64,000 nt of DNA from an uncultured Armatimonadota bacterium (GTDB taxonomy: Bacteria; Armatimonadota; Fimbriimonadia; Fimbriimonadales; Fimbriimonadaceae): assembly GCA_903833215.1 (NCBI GenBank), contig CAILEM010000160.1, positions 87,150-151,149 on the forward strand. Direction: 5' to 3'. The stretch's first letter is position 1. Each line of letters opens with the position of its first letter. Below are positions 1 through 9,717 of this stretch, piece after piece. Position numbers and translations under genes: made by a program. The notes beneath the pieces are model-generated. The model did not search any database. It saw only the letters and a program-made list of their open reading frames with translations, and was not told where the DNA came from.

Positions 1-744
1 AGGTTTTCTGCATTCTTCGAAGAGCTGTTTGGCATTTTCAGCATGGTGGACGGCTTCTCTGTGCCGGTGCCGGGCCATCAGCTTCCAAGCGTATGCGCCG
101 TGGACATGGGCTTGCCAACGTTTGTTTTCCGTTACGGTTGGAAAATCAAGCAGCCTCAAGAATTTGGCGTCGAAGAGTCGTATATCCGATCCATCCTTTG
201 GAGCCAGGACCGATTCTATTGCTGTGATGAGTTCAACCTCTGATTTTGGTGGCATCAGCGAATCGGACATGAGACCACTGAGCTCACCGTCAGATATCTG
301 CAGAACTTCAAAAAGCTTGTCGATTTCTGATGGAGATGGACTCAGTCGCCCAGATTCCCATCGCCTTACCGTCGTGGGATCACAATCAAAATGTTGAGCG
401 AGTGCAGCATGAGACAAGCCCGATCGATTTCGGGCAAGTTTTAGTAAAAGTGCAAGTCTGCCCGTCCGAGCGGGATCGAATTCCCGTTTGGCTCGATTGC
501 TGGTCAAGGTCATGGTGAGTTCTTCGACTTCTTCGGAACTGAGCCGGAGGGCTTCGATCACCGATGCCAGTTCAGGGACCCACGGCGAAACATCTGCATT
601 TTCCCATCGGATGATCGTCCGGCGAGAAATTCCGGAAAGGTCTGCGAGTTGACCCTGGGTCATCCCACGTCGCACTCTGGCTTCGCGTAGGGCATTTGAG
701 AAGGATCCAGCATCTCTCAACTTAGGTGAAGACATTTCTGTCAT
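1..744 (-). CDS. Double helix-turn-helix (XRE/Cro-like) regulator, 3' end cut by window edge
   Basis: The reverse strand is open from an ATG at 744 (a second in-frame ATG is at 735) to the window edge, 248 codons without a stop. The product carries two Cro/XRE-type helix-turn-helix units, at about residues 18-70 and 90-145. The first contains MTQGQLADLSGISRRTIIRW and the second LSHAALAQHFDCDPTTVRRW; each ends in the R-W-E signature of DNA-binding XRE domains. The last 80 residues are helical and unassigned. Two XRE units in one chain suggest binding to a long or bipartite operator. It is divergent from the protease gene at 813, so the 68 bp between them probably hold both promoters. The target is unknown, and the protein is certainly longer than what is visible. 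Confidence 0.8.
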   Translation of the reverse strand, partial: MTEMSSPKLRDAGSFSNALREARVRRGMTQGQLADLSGISRRTIIRWENADVSPWVPELASVIEALRLSSEEVEELTMTLTSNRAKREFDPARTGRLALLLKLARNRSGLSHAALAQHFDCDPTTVRRWESGRLSPSPSEIDKLFEVLQISDGELSGLMSDSLMPPKSEVELITAIESVLAPKDGSDIRLFDAKFLRLLDFPTVTENKRWQAHVHGAYAWKLMARHRHREAVHHAENAKQLFEECRKP

Positions 745-812
745 CACTGATAATGTGACATATTTTGCCCACATCTGAACAGGTTGGGTTGGGCACCTAG
801 ATTGTAATCGTC

Positions 813-3800
813 ATGGAACGCTCACCCAGTCCCGACCTATCGGCCGCTATTAGCAGCCGTCGGAAGAAACAACGGCCACTCAGCGCGCTTGCCTGCGCGT
901 TGGCTTTGACGATGCCTCTGCACATTTTCGCGCAGACCGACCCAATCGAGAGCCGACTGCCCTTTGGCACTCATCCGATCCTCCAAGCCATACCAGAGAC
1001 GGGTATTCCCATTAGCGGTCGTCCACTGGCGTTACGTGGCAACGTACCCCCAAGAGCCCGGCTCGCAGCCGATTTGGGCCCCGTTTCACCCGACACGAGC
1101 CTAGCGGTTACCTTTCATTTGAATAGACACAACCGAAAGGGCATGGATGACCTAGTGAAGCGGATCTACACACCTGGTGACTCGCTCTACCATCGATTTC
1201 TCAGTGTGGATGAGCGAACCAATCTGTTTGCTCCTTCTTCCCAGGAGGCCCTGACGGTTGCTCGGTATGCCCAAGCCCAAGGATTCATAGTGGTGGATAT
1301 CGCCCCCGACCGCTCGACAGTTCAGGTCTCAGGAAAAGTAAGTCAAATCCATAAGGCTTTCGGAGTGAATCTGCGGAAGTATCACGACAGAGCTGCATTC
1401 CACGGCGACTTCTTTGCACCCGACCGCGATCCGCAGATTCCAGAATCGGTGGTCAAACTCCTTTCAGGAATCGACGGCCTCACGGATGCTAATCGACCGC
1501 GTCCATCCCTGAAGTCAGATCCCTCAAGTTGGTGGCCATTCAGCAAAGGTTTCCCTGCCGCATTTATTCGTACCGTTTACGGATTGAACGGACTAAAACT
1601 GAACGGGACGCCCCTAAACGGGAAAGGACAGACCGTCGCCCTTGTAGAATTCGGCGACCTTGATACGACAAACCTCGACGGCTACATTGCCTATAACGCC
1701 AAGGGCTACGATCCGACGGATGGAATTTCGAACGGGACCCAAATCTCACTCAAGAAACCCAGTATCGTCAAAATTGGCTCGGCCCCACTGAACGATGTCC
1801 AGGGCGAGGCCGAACTCGACCTCAACATGCTTGTCGCCCTGGCCGATGGTCTATCGACGATTTATGTCTATGAAGGGAACGACGTCGCGACTGTGTTCAA
1901 TAAGGTCAAGAACGATAACAAAACTAAGATTGTTAGCTACTCCTATGGATCGAAGGAGATCCACTACGGTGCCAGTTCTTTGGAATCCTTGAATACCATT
2001 TTTGAGGAGATGGCTCTTCAGGGACAAAACGTGTTTGCCTCTTCGGGTGATCAGGGCGACTACATTCCCGATGACCCCCACGGCACACCCCATAGCTACG
2101 AAAAGACAGTTGAGGTTCCCGCCGATAGCCCGTACGTCACCGGTGTCGGAGGAACGCTTATTGGCTTCAATGCGATGACCTACGGCTGGAGCAGCGAGAC
2201 GACTTGGAACAATAATGCGAACTCTGCCACCGGTGGTGGTGTGAGCACCCACTTTCCCATCCCTTGGTACCAGCAAGACTATCTAGGGATCAATCCCGGA
2301 TCAATTAACTCTGACATGCTTGGCACCAATGCGATGAGTCATTACCGAAGTGTGCCAGACGTTGCCTTGAACGCACGACACTTCTACTCGTACTCCAAAG
2401 GTTCGGGTGGACCCGTCGGAGGTACGAGCGCTTCGGCACCGTTGTGGGCGGCTTTTACCGCTCTCGTCAATCAGGGACGAGCCATTCTGGGTGAAGATTC
2501 CATTGGCTTCCTGAACCCAGTGCTCTATCGGCTGGCATCCAATTCGACAACTTACGCGAAAGACTTTCACGACATCAGCGATTACAGCAACAACGCAAAC
2601 TACGTCACCACTGACGGCTACCAAGCGGTTGCGGGCTACGACGCTGCCACGGGCCTTGGTAGCTTTGTTGGTAAGAACCTCCTTTCCGATCTCCTCCTTG
2701 CCGATCACGCATGGAGTATCGGGCTCAAAGCGAGTACACCAAGCATTCCGCTGACCTCTTCCATCGAGGTTGGAAGCGGAACCGACATTAACTTCACAGC
2801 AACCTTGTCACAGGCTGCACCTGTGGAGACGACGGTTGGGCTGTACGGCTCAGGTAAAGATCACACGTACTACGGCAAGATCACGATTCCCGCAAACCAG
2901 CTTTCGGGAAGCACCACGGTTACGGCCCCGTACGTGAAGATCAAGAACAAGCTCTCGATCCAAGGCACCTATTCGCTCGGCGGATTTCAGCCGATCGTAA
3001 GCGTCACGGTGGATCCGCTGACGGTGGCTTCCTTTACGTTCCCAGCGGGTTCGTTCTATTCGGGTAACCCTGGCGATACGATTGTTGGGACCATTACGCT
3101 GAATGGCGTGGCACCCAAAGATGAAGTGCTGAGCGTGCAACTCAAATCGCCCAACTACGACGTAACTTTTCCAAAGACAATTACGATTGAGAAGGGATCG
3201 AGCACAGGAAAAGTCGCGATCCAGGCCAACAATGGCTCCGTCGGGGTGGAGCAACAGATCCAGGTTTGGGTCAACACCCTTGGCTCTGACATCGTTCGAA
3301 ATATCTACAAGGCTAACCTCGCTTTGGAGCCTGCGCCTATCGTCACCGGTGTCACGATTACGCCACGCGATCCCAATGGTCCTGCCAATGCAGGAAAGGT
3401 CCTTAGCGGACTGTCCGCTGTTGGAACTGTAACCCTTCAAAGCCCTGCCCTAGGGTTGGGGGCGACCATGATGGTTCCTTCTAGCTACAGTGGCGTTCAT
3501 CCCGTCACTTTTATGGTGGCACCTGGTGAGACCACTGCCAGCTTTACCATCAACACGGATCAGTCGCTGACCGACTACACGGCTCAGATGGTGGTGGAGA
3601 CAACGTATAACACCCCAGCATCAGCGAAGCAGTTTTCGTTGCTGGTTCAGGGGCACGAACCCTTCATCCAGACGACGACATCCGTCACGAGTACCTCGCC
3701 GACGGCGGTGGCTGGTTCGCCTGTTACGATCACGGCAACGGTTTCGGCAACAAAGGGTGTAGCGACGGGCAGCGTGTACTTCAGCGTGCCAGGGGTAAAT

Positions 3801-4883
3801 GTTCCTCTCGACGGAACAGGAACGGCCCGAATCGTTATGCCAACCGAGCTTTCGCTTCCTGCCGGAACTTACAAGTTCAAGGTGAGTTATGCAGGAGATG
3901 GCGTGTACCAGCCATCGAGTGGCTCAGTCACCCAGGTGCTGCTTCCACCGACAACGGTGAAGCTAACTGCTAATCCAACTACTGCCGTTCAAACTCAGAC
4001 CATCTATTACGTTGCGGGAATTCCTTCCAAGCCAGGCTTGCCCATACCGACGGGAACGATCACGTTTGTAGATCAGGGCGCTGGACCTGGCAACTACGTA
4101 ACGCTCGGAACCCAGACTCTGGACAACGCAGGACTTGCGTTCTTTGCCGACAACTCTTTGCTCCCCTTCCAAACCCACCTGATCGTTGCGAACTATAGCG
4201 GCGATGCGAACTATCCGGCGGGCTTTACGGCAACGCCAATCAACATCACGATCAACCCGTGCACCATCACCGGCAAACTCGTATCTAGCCTCAACCCGTC
4301 ACCCATCGGTCAGCCGATCACCTATACGGCATCGTTCACCGTTCCGGCAAACGCGGCTCTCCCCGTCGGCACAGTGCTTCTGGTAGACAACGATAATATT
4401 ATCGATCAGCAGCCAATTACCGAAGCCAACAAAGGTGTCGTGGCCTTCAAGACATCTGGACAATTCGCGGGAACCCATTTCATGCAGGCGCAGTTCATTG
4501 GCAACGCGCCCGGGCTGGTCAGTTCGGGAGAAATGACTCAAACGATCGCGGGCAACGTCGGTCCCACCACCTTCAGCGAAACCGTGACACTAACGAAGGG
4601 CTCCTATGTGAGAGCCATCAATGCGAACGTGGTACTCAAGAATGTGGGAGCCAATCCGGCCGGATCTGTCAGGATTACTTCCGCCAGTCTCGGTAGTACT
4701 AGCTCGGTGACAGTCCTGCCAATGGAGTTAGGAACTCTAAGCCCAGGCGCGAGTAACTCCTTCACGCTCCAGTTCAATCAGGTCTCTGCCGGATTCAAGG
4801 TTTTCACCTTGAATGGAACCTACGATGATGGATCGGCTGCAGGAGGGAAGTTCACCTTGACCGTTAGGGTAAGAGTGCCGTAG
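813..4883 (+). CDS. Secreted sedolisin-family (S53) protease with C-terminal Ig-like repeats
   Basis: Predicted extracellular serine-carboxyl peptidase of 1356 residues. A basic N-terminus and hydrophobic stretch (about residues 22-40) look like a signal peptide. An activation (pro-kumamolisin) domain follows at about 60-235, then the catalytic domain at about 250-640. The family triad is visible: Glu332 and Asp336 in GEAELDL, oxyanion Asp413 in SSGDQGD, and nucleophile Ser539 in GGTSASAPLW. YDAATGLGS near the domain end matches the calcium-binding loop. Residues from about 650 on are Ig-like beta modules of the kind found in large bacterial exoproteins, and the chain ends with a beta domain. 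The ATG at 813 has no Shine-Dalgarno sequence, but a TGTAAT element lies 4 nt upstream, which would fit leaderless transcription. A hairpin terminator follows. Family assignment is secure; substrate is unknown. Confidence 0.9.
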   Translation: MERSPSPDLSAAISSRRKKQRPLSALACALALTMPLHIFAQTDPIESRLPFGTHPILQAIPETGIPISGRPLALRGNVPPRARLAADLGPVSPDTSLAVTFHLNRHNRKGMDDLVKRIYTPGDSLYHRFLSVDERTNLFAPSSQEALTVARYAQAQGFIVVDIAPDRSTVQVSGKVSQIHKAFGVNLRKYHDRAAFHGDFFAPDRDPQIPESVVKLLSGIDGLTDANRPRPSLKSDPSSWWPFSKGFPAAFIRTVYGLNGLKLNGTPLNGKGQTVALVEFGDLDTTNLDGYIAYNAKGYDPTDGISNGTQISLKKPSIVKIGSAPLNDVQGEAELDLNMLVALADGLSTIYVYEGNDVATVFNKVKNDNKTKIVSYSYGSKEIHYGASSLESLNTIFEEMALQGQNVFASSGDQGDYIPDDPHGTPHSYEKTVEVPADSPYVTGVGGTLIGFNAMTYGWSSETTWNNNANSATGGGVSTHFPIPWYQQDYLGINPGSINSDMLGTNAMSHYRSVPDVALNARHFYSYSKGSGGPVGGTSASAPLWAAFTALVNQGRAILGEDSIGFLNPVLYRLASNSTTYAKDFHDISDYSNNANYVTTDGYQAVAGYDAATGLGSFVGKNLLSDLLLADHAWSIGLKASTPSIPLTSSIEVGSGTDINFTATLSQAAPVETTVGLYGSGKDHTYYGKITIPANQLSGSTTVTAPYVKIKNKLSIQGTYSLGGFQPIVSVTVDPLTVASFTFPAGSFYSGNPGDTIVGTITLNGVAPKDEVLSVQLKSPNYDVTFPKTITIEKGSSTGKVAIQANNGSVGVEQQIQVWVNTLGSDIVRNIYKANLALEPAPIVTGVTITPRDPNGPANAGKVLSGLSAVGTVTLQSPALGLGATMMVPSSYSGVHPVTFMVAPGETTASFTINTDQSLTDYTAQMVVETTYNTPASAKQFSLLVQGHEPFIQTTTSVTSTSPTAVAGSPVTITATVSATKGVATGSVYFSVPGVNVPLDGTGTARIVMPTELSLPAGTYKFKVSYAGDGVYQPSSGSVTQVLLPPTTVKLTANPTTAVQTQTIYYVAGIPSKPGLPIPTGTITFVDQGAGPGNYVTLGTQTLDNAGLAFFADNSLLPFQTHLIVANYSGDANYPAGFTATPINITINPCTITGKLVSSLNPSPIGQPITYTASFTVPANAALPVGTVLLVDNDNIIDQQPITEANKGVVAFKTSGQFAGTHFMQAQFIGNAPGLVSSGEMTQTIAGNVGPTTFSETVTLTKGSYVRAINANVVLKNVGANPAGSVRITSASLGSTSSVTVLPMELGTLSPGASNSFTLQFNQVSAGFKVFTLNGTYDDGSAAGGKFTLTVRVRVP

Positions 4884-4900
4884 GGCACATTCGACTCCAT

Positions 4901-4932
4901 GGGCCGCAGCCATCTCCGGCTGCAGCCCTTTT
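4901..4932 (+). terminator. Rho-independent terminator after the first sedolisin gene
   Basis: GGGC-C-GCAGCC and GGCTGC-A-GCCC pair around a 6-nt loop and are followed by TTTT. The hairpin starts 17 bp after the TAG stop of the protease at 4883, which supports TAG as a genuine stop codon in this genome. Confidence 0.75.
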
Positions 4933-5123
4933 CTGTCTTAAAACCACGATGCAGAGCTTTCAAACGATGTTTGTCCCAGAAAGCGGTTCAATATTCTGCG
5001 ATCTTCGCCGCGGCAACTCAGTCTAAGAGTGAAAAGCGGGCAAAGCAGCCCGTTGGTAAGGTTGTGACCGAGCCTTGTATTCAAGACACGATTGTAGCCA
5101 TGCCATCAAATGGTAGGTAAAGG

Positions 5124-7928
5124 ATGTCACTATTTTCGAAACCTGGGCGATTGGGCCTGGTTACTGCAGTCATTTTCTTAGCGAGTTTTTCCTTAGCTCA
5201 AACGCAACACCCTCGGTGGGCTCCCGTCGAAATGCAGGTTCCTGACGGAGTCTTCCGCTCCTTGCCGATGGGGCCGAAATCGGCGACAGACATTATCCAA
5301 GTGTCGGTATCGCTCCCATTTCGAAATCCAGTCGGAATACAAAAGTTCGTCGACTCGGTGTCGGATCCGGCAAGCCCCAACTACCGGCAGTTCCTAACTC
5401 CCAAGCAAGTGGGGGAAAGATTTGGACCTTCGGCTACTGAGATCAATCGGGTTGCAACGTATCTTGCTTCCAATGGTTTGAAGGTGAGTTTGGTGGCAGA
5501 TAACCGCACGTGTGTTGTCGCTCAAGGGAGCGTTGCTCAGGTTCAAAATGCATTCAACACCACCATAGAGCAATTTACGCCCATCGTAGGTGGCCAACTC
5601 GTCAATGAAACACGGTTTTCGTACACAACGCCTCCGTCCCTGCCGATGAATGTGACCATGAACGCGACCTACATCGGTGGACTTGATAACTTCATCGACA
5701 TCAAGCCACAGGCTGCGATTACTCCAACCCAGATGCGTGTTCTGTATAACCTGACCTCCTACAACAAGGGCTTTCGTGGAAAAGGCCTTACGGTGGGAAT
5801 CACCAACTACGTTGGATACCGGCTATCGAACGTCAAATTGCTGTACAAGCAGTACGGCTTGCCGACCCCTCTAGGCGGAGTCGGCTCGAATATTATTGTG
5901 AAAGCCGTTGATGGAACCAATGTCGGAAGCAATTCAACCGAAAATGGCGAAGGCGATATCGACATCGAAGCCGTACTTGCGATGGCTCCGCTGTGCACCC
6001 TGATCGTCTACGATCTCCCGGTACCCAACGATGCGATCAGCATTTACGCATATGAAGCCAACGATAACAAGGCGGACTTCATTAGCGAAAGCTACGGGAT
6101 CAACCAGACGAAGGCGTTTTACGCTGCGGGGCATACGCAACATCTTGCGATGAGTGCTCAGGGCATCACGTATCTCACTGCGTCCGGCGATAAGGGGACG
6201 AGCGACGTTCAAGCCGCGCCCTGGCCGAGAATGGATACCGAGGTTCTTGTCGTAGGGGGCACGACGGCAACAGTCGGGGCTTCTGGCCTTCGCGTGACAG
6301 AGACCGGATGGTCGGGCAGTGGTGGAGGATGGGCAACGATTGATGTTCCCGCAAATACCAAGCCTTCCTATCAATCAAACATCTTTTTGACCGATACCCA
6401 TCGGGCCTTTCCAGACGTAGCCCTCGACGCAGATCCGAACACCGGATACTCCCTCTATGTGAGCGGGAGCTTGACCAACGGCGTTGGCGGAACAAGTTGT
6501 TCTTCGCCGACAATGGCCGGCGCCCTTGCCGCCTGTGCCAACCAAATCATTGCTGGAGGTGGATTGAAGAAAGATGCCAATGGCAAACAGCGATTTGGTC
6601 GAATCCAAGACCTCCTCTATTACTACGGATCAGACAAAACCGTTTTCACCGATATCGTCAGCGGTGCCAATGGCGACCTTCCTGACGGAAATAAGTCGTT
6701 TGCAGCCCCTGGATGGGACTCGGTGACAGGATGGGGAGTGATGAATTTTGCCGGATTCGTCAACCGCGTCATGAACTACAGCACCCTTTCTAAGGTAATG
6801 GTGTCGCCAACAAGCGTGACCGGGGGGAGTTCGGCGACAGGCGCGATCAACTTGAACAAACCTTCACCCTTCGGAGGCACTGTGGTGACGATCACGAGTG
6901 GACCGGCTGGAGTGACCGCTCCCGCAACGGTTACAATTCCTGCGGGTTCTTCCTCGGGCACCTTTACCATCAATACCACACCGGTGGTGAAGCAAACGAA
7001 TGGGACGATTCTCGCTTCTGCCAACAGTAGTGCTTCGATGGCTGGCCTCACGATCAAGCCAGCGGTTCCAACCAAGCTGGTGTTTGCGAATAACACCGTG
7101 GTGGGTGGAGCAACCGCTCATGCCACCGTCACGATCAGTGGTCCAGCGCCAGCGGGTGGATTGTTGATTGACGGCGTGACCACTTCAAAATCTGCCGTCC
7201 CACTCGGCGTCATCAAAGTCCCCGCCGGTCAAACTCAAACGACGTTCGATGTGACGACCTATGCGGTGTTGACAAACACGCCCGTAAAGATAACGGCCCG
7301 CGCGAACGGAGTGAGTGTGATACAGCCGCTCACTGTTGTTCCGGCTTCATTGATGAGTCTCACTGTTTCGCCATCCTCTGTGAGGGGAGGTGGTTCAGAC
7401 TCGGTCACAGGGACTGTTCTCCTTGACGGACCTGCACCTGCGCGTGGTGCAGTCGTCACTCTGACGAGTTCGAATCCGTCAGTCGTGACCGTTCCCGCGA
7501 CGGTCACCGTTGCCGGTGGGGCGTTGTTCGTGAAGTTCCCGGTCACGACCTCGGCGGTTGCATCCTCAACAGATGTGACCATCACCGCGAGTTACTCTCA
7601 TAGCAGCAAGCAAGCTGTTTTGACCGTCACCGGCATCGTCCTGACCGACCTCTCCGTTCGACCTGCGACCGTTAAGGGCAACTCTACTACCGTGGTTACC
7701 GGAACCGTAACCCTGAGCGCAGCCGCTCCCGCTGGTGGAGTTGTGGTCGCGATCACGAGTTCGCAATCAACTCTGGTCACTGTCCCCGCGACGGTGACAG
7801 TTCCGGCAGGTGCGACCTTCGCCACCTTTACCGTCAACCACTATGGGGTGACAGCAACCATCAACGCGACGATCTCAGCGACCTTGGGCTTGGTAACCAA
7901 GACCGCGCCGCTGTCCGTTACTCAGTGA
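5124..7928 (+). CDS. Secreted sedolisin-family (S53) protease, second paralogue
   Basis: Predicted secreted serine-carboxyl peptidase of 934 residues. Residues 1-25 form a signal peptide ending near SLA-QTQ. A pro-domain occupies about 30-185 and the catalytic domain about 190-545. Triad residues are Glu276 and Asp280 in GEGDIDI, oxyanion Asp356 in ASGDKG, and Ser458 in GGTSCSSP; DSVTGWG matches the calcium loop. Residues 555-934 consist of about four repeats of 85-95 residues, each with a V-P-A-T-V-T-V-P-A-G-like core, typical of repeated beta-sandwich modules in exported proteins. It follows the first protease in the same orientation but behind a terminator, so it is probably transcribed separately. 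The two share fold and motifs but differ in sequence and length, so they are paralogues rather than a recent duplication. Confidence 0.9.
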   Translation: MSLFSKPGRLGLVTAVIFLASFSLAQTQHPRWAPVEMQVPDGVFRSLPMGPKSATDIIQVSVSLPFRNPVGIQKFVDSVSDPASPNYRQFLTPKQVGERFGPSATEINRVATYLASNGLKVSLVADNRTCVVAQGSVAQVQNAFNTTIEQFTPIVGGQLVNETRFSYTTPPSLPMNVTMNATYIGGLDNFIDIKPQAAITPTQMRVLYNLTSYNKGFRGKGLTVGITNYVGYRLSNVKLLYKQYGLPTPLGGVGSNIIVKAVDGTNVGSNSTENGEGDIDIEAVLAMAPLCTLIVYDLPVPNDAISIYAYEANDNKADFISESYGINQTKAFYAAGHTQHLAMSAQGITYLTASGDKGTSDVQAAPWPRMDTEVLVVGGTTATVGASGLRVTETGWSGSGGGWATIDVPANTKPSYQSNIFLTDTHRAFPDVALDADPNTGYSLYVSGSLTNGVGGTSCSSPTMAGALAACANQIIAGGGLKKDANGKQRFGRIQDLLYYYGSDKTVFTDIVSGANGDLPDGNKSFAAPGWDSVTGWGVMNFAGFVNRVMNYSTLSKVMVSPTSVTGGSSATGAINLNKPSPFGGTVVTITSGPAGVTAPATVTIPAGSSSGTFTINTTPVVKQTNGTILASANSSASMAGLTIKPAVPTKLVFANNTVVGGATAHATVTISGPAPAGGLLIDGVTTSKSAVPLGVIKVPAGQTQTTFDVTTYAVLTNTPVKITARANGVSVIQPLTVVPASLMSLTVSPSSVRGGGSDSVTGTVLLDGPAPARGAVVTLTSSNPSVVTVPATVTVAGGALFVKFPVTTSAVASSTDVTITASYSHSSKQAVLTVTGIVLTDLSVRPATVKGNSTTVVTGTVTLSAAAPAGGVVVAITSSQSTLVTVPATVTVPAGATFATFTVNHYGVTATINATISATLGLVTKTAPLSVTQ

Positions 7929-7943
7929 GTCGTGATTCATCGC

Positions 7944-7988
7944 GAGGTGTCTGTGTAGTCGTTACCCTAACGCCGAAACAGACGCCTC
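7944..7988 (+). terminator. Inverted repeat, possible transcription terminator
   Basis: GAGGTGTCTGT and ACAGACGCCTC pair over 11 bp (one G-T pair) around a 23-nt loop, starting 16 bp after the second protease stop. There is no T tract, so this may be a factor-dependent terminator or an mRNA-end hairpin. Confidence 0.45.
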
Positions 7989-8082
7989 ACTGATACCGTG
8001 AATTCGGCAATTCGATCCCATGCCGAGGAGTGGACCTTGCGCAATTGGCCTAGTGTACGAACAAATCTGGCACAATCCCCGC

Positions 8083-9318
8083 ATGCTTCTTGTCGGCATC
8101 CTTCTCGCTCAGCTAGTCAGCACTGACCTGCGTCCGAATCGGTCGGATCTTGCGGATCGAGTCAAGCGGATGGATGCGTCTTGGGTCTCGCACAAGGACG
8201 TTGTCCGACGGCAAGCTGCTGTTGTAGAAATCAGCGGCGCCGTTATGGCTTTTTTCAGTGGTCAGACCGGCGACGCGTGTCGCGCTCTTGATCGGGCGAT
8301 GTCGGCCCTCGAGAAGAAGGCACCGGCAGGGCTTGATGCCTTGATCGTGCGTAGCGAACCAAGGGTGGCTAAGCCCGGCGAGGACGTCAAACTCACATTT
8401 GGGTGGGCGTACTCTGCGTCGGATACTCCGATAAAAGTGTTGGGTAAGACCTATATGGTTGAACCCAGCAAGAACCTCGTGGTCTCCGTGCATGCAGCGA
8501 AGACGGAAGGAGTTCAACGGATCTCCTTCGAAAGCGGAAAGGAGCGCCGTGTTGCCTCGATCAACGTGATCAATGATTTCGATGCACGGGTCGCGAAACT
8601 CAAGACTTCTCCAACAAGTTCGGCGATCGCAGACGCTCTTCAGCAAGTGGCGGCGGGAACGTACGAAACGGAAATCCCAGCGGCCGATTGGTTGGCGCGT
8701 GGCGAAAGAATTCAAAAATTGAGTTGGAAAGCGGTTGAAGAGATTCCCGCTGTCGACTATGTAGGGACCCGGTTCCGAGTCCAGATCCCTGCTGGCGCAC
8801 CGACCGACGCTCCCGTCGTCATTGCCTTGCATGGTGCAGGCGGTTCGGAGAACATGTTCTTCGAAAGCTACGGCGCGGGGGCCGCACCTAAAGAAGCCAA
8901 GAAGCGCGGATGGGTGTTCATGAGTCCCCGTTCGAGCACCGGGGCGGTTCCAGCCTGCCTAGCTTGGCTTCGCGATCAGCGCAGAATGAATCCGCGCAAA
9001 GTCTTCGTGATGGGTCACAGCATGGGTGGCGGACTTGCCTTGAGCAAGGAGACACTTGGCGCAAAGCCAGATGCACTTGCTTTGTTTGCACCTGCCACTG
9101 CTGGGAGCCTGCCCACCGCAATAGGAGATACGCCAGTCTTCCTCGCGGTCGGCAAGCAGGAAATGGCAATGTTGCACACGTCTGCCGCGCGTTTGGGGAT
9201 CCAGTTGGAGAAACGTCCCAAAAGTATCTACAAACAGTACGACCGCTGCGAGCACCTCATGATCGTTGCTGAAGCTGCTGCAGACGCCTTCCGATTCTTT
9301 GATAAATTGTGTCGTTGA
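8083..9318 (+). CDS. Secreted alpha/beta hydrolase (esterase-like)
   Basis: Predicted serine hydrolase of 411 residues. I start at the ATG at 8083 because it opens directly into a hydrophobic export segment (MLLVGILLAQLVS); an ATG 63 bp upstream would put 21 unlikely residues before it. No Shine-Dalgarno is seen, but CACAAT lies 6 nt upstream and could be the -10 of a leaderless transcript. Residues about 20-220 are a helical and beta region without recognised domain. The C-terminal 190 residues are an alpha/beta hydrolase: an oxyanion-type HGAGGSE after strand VVIAL, nucleophile elbow GHSMGGG, and a late histidine in the CEHLM segment. Such PHB-depolymerase or feruloyl-esterase-like domains act on ester bonds. 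Substrate unknown. Confidence 0.8.
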   Translation: MLLVGILLAQLVSTDLRPNRSDLADRVKRMDASWVSHKDVVRRQAAVVEISGAVMAFFSGQTGDACRALDRAMSALEKKAPAGLDALIVRSEPRVAKPGEDVKLTFGWAYSASDTPIKVLGKTYMVEPSKNLVVSVHAAKTEGVQRISFESGKERRVASINVINDFDARVAKLKTSPTSSAIADALQQVAAGTYETEIPAADWLARGERIQKLSWKAVEEIPAVDYVGTRFRVQIPAGAPTDAPVVIALHGAGGSENMFFESYGAGAAPKEAKKRGWVFMSPRSSTGAVPACLAWLRDQRRMNPRKVFVMGHSMGGGLALSKETLGAKPDALALFAPATAGSLPTAIGDTPVFLAVGKQEMAMLHTSAARLGIQLEKRPKSIYKQYDRCEHLMIVAEAAADAFRFFDKLCR

Positions 9319-9531
9319 TCCATCAAGACGGCCCCCTTAAGTATCTGACGTACTCGGTTTTGCGTCTTTGCGAGGCATCCTCCCGCATAAGTTCTTGATC
9401 GAATCGCATTCCCAAGCATCTGTCGTGTCAGTTGGTTAGCAGACACAAAAAGGCTGACTAGCTCGAGACGAAAGTCCAAGGCTAAAGTGACAGTGTAGGT
9501 TGTCAATTTCCGTTAGGAGGAGTTTGAAATC

Positions 9532-9717
9532 ATGGACAAGAATCGCATCGAAGGGAAGGTCAAGCAGGTTGAAGGGAAGCTTCAAAAAGTTAAGGGTGAT
9601 TTGACCGATTCCAATTCGGACAAAATCGCGGGCACAGTTAAGGAAATTGAGGGGAACGTACAGGAACAGGTCGGCAAGGCAAAGGATGCCGTGCACAAGG
9701 CGGCAAAAGAGTCCTAA
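9532..9717 (+). CDS. CsbD-like stress protein
   Basis: Small, highly charged 61-residue protein matching the CsbD family: MDKNRIEGKVKQVEGKLQKV followed by a second amphipathic helix with GTVKEIEGNVQEQVG. CsbD proteins are induced by general stress in many bacteria; their molecular role is unknown. The start is certain because a strong GGAGGAG lies 7-8 nt upstream of the ATG. The stop codon overlaps the ATG of the next gene (TAATG), so the two are probably translationally coupled. Confidence 0.9.
   Translation: MDKNRIEGKVKQVEGKLQKVKGDLTDSNSDKIAGTVKEIEGNVQEQVGKAKDAVHKAAKES

Noticed and set aside
4899..5120. 73-codon frame after the first sedolisin
   Set aside because: It is in phase with the protease but runs through the terminator hairpin and has no coding character.
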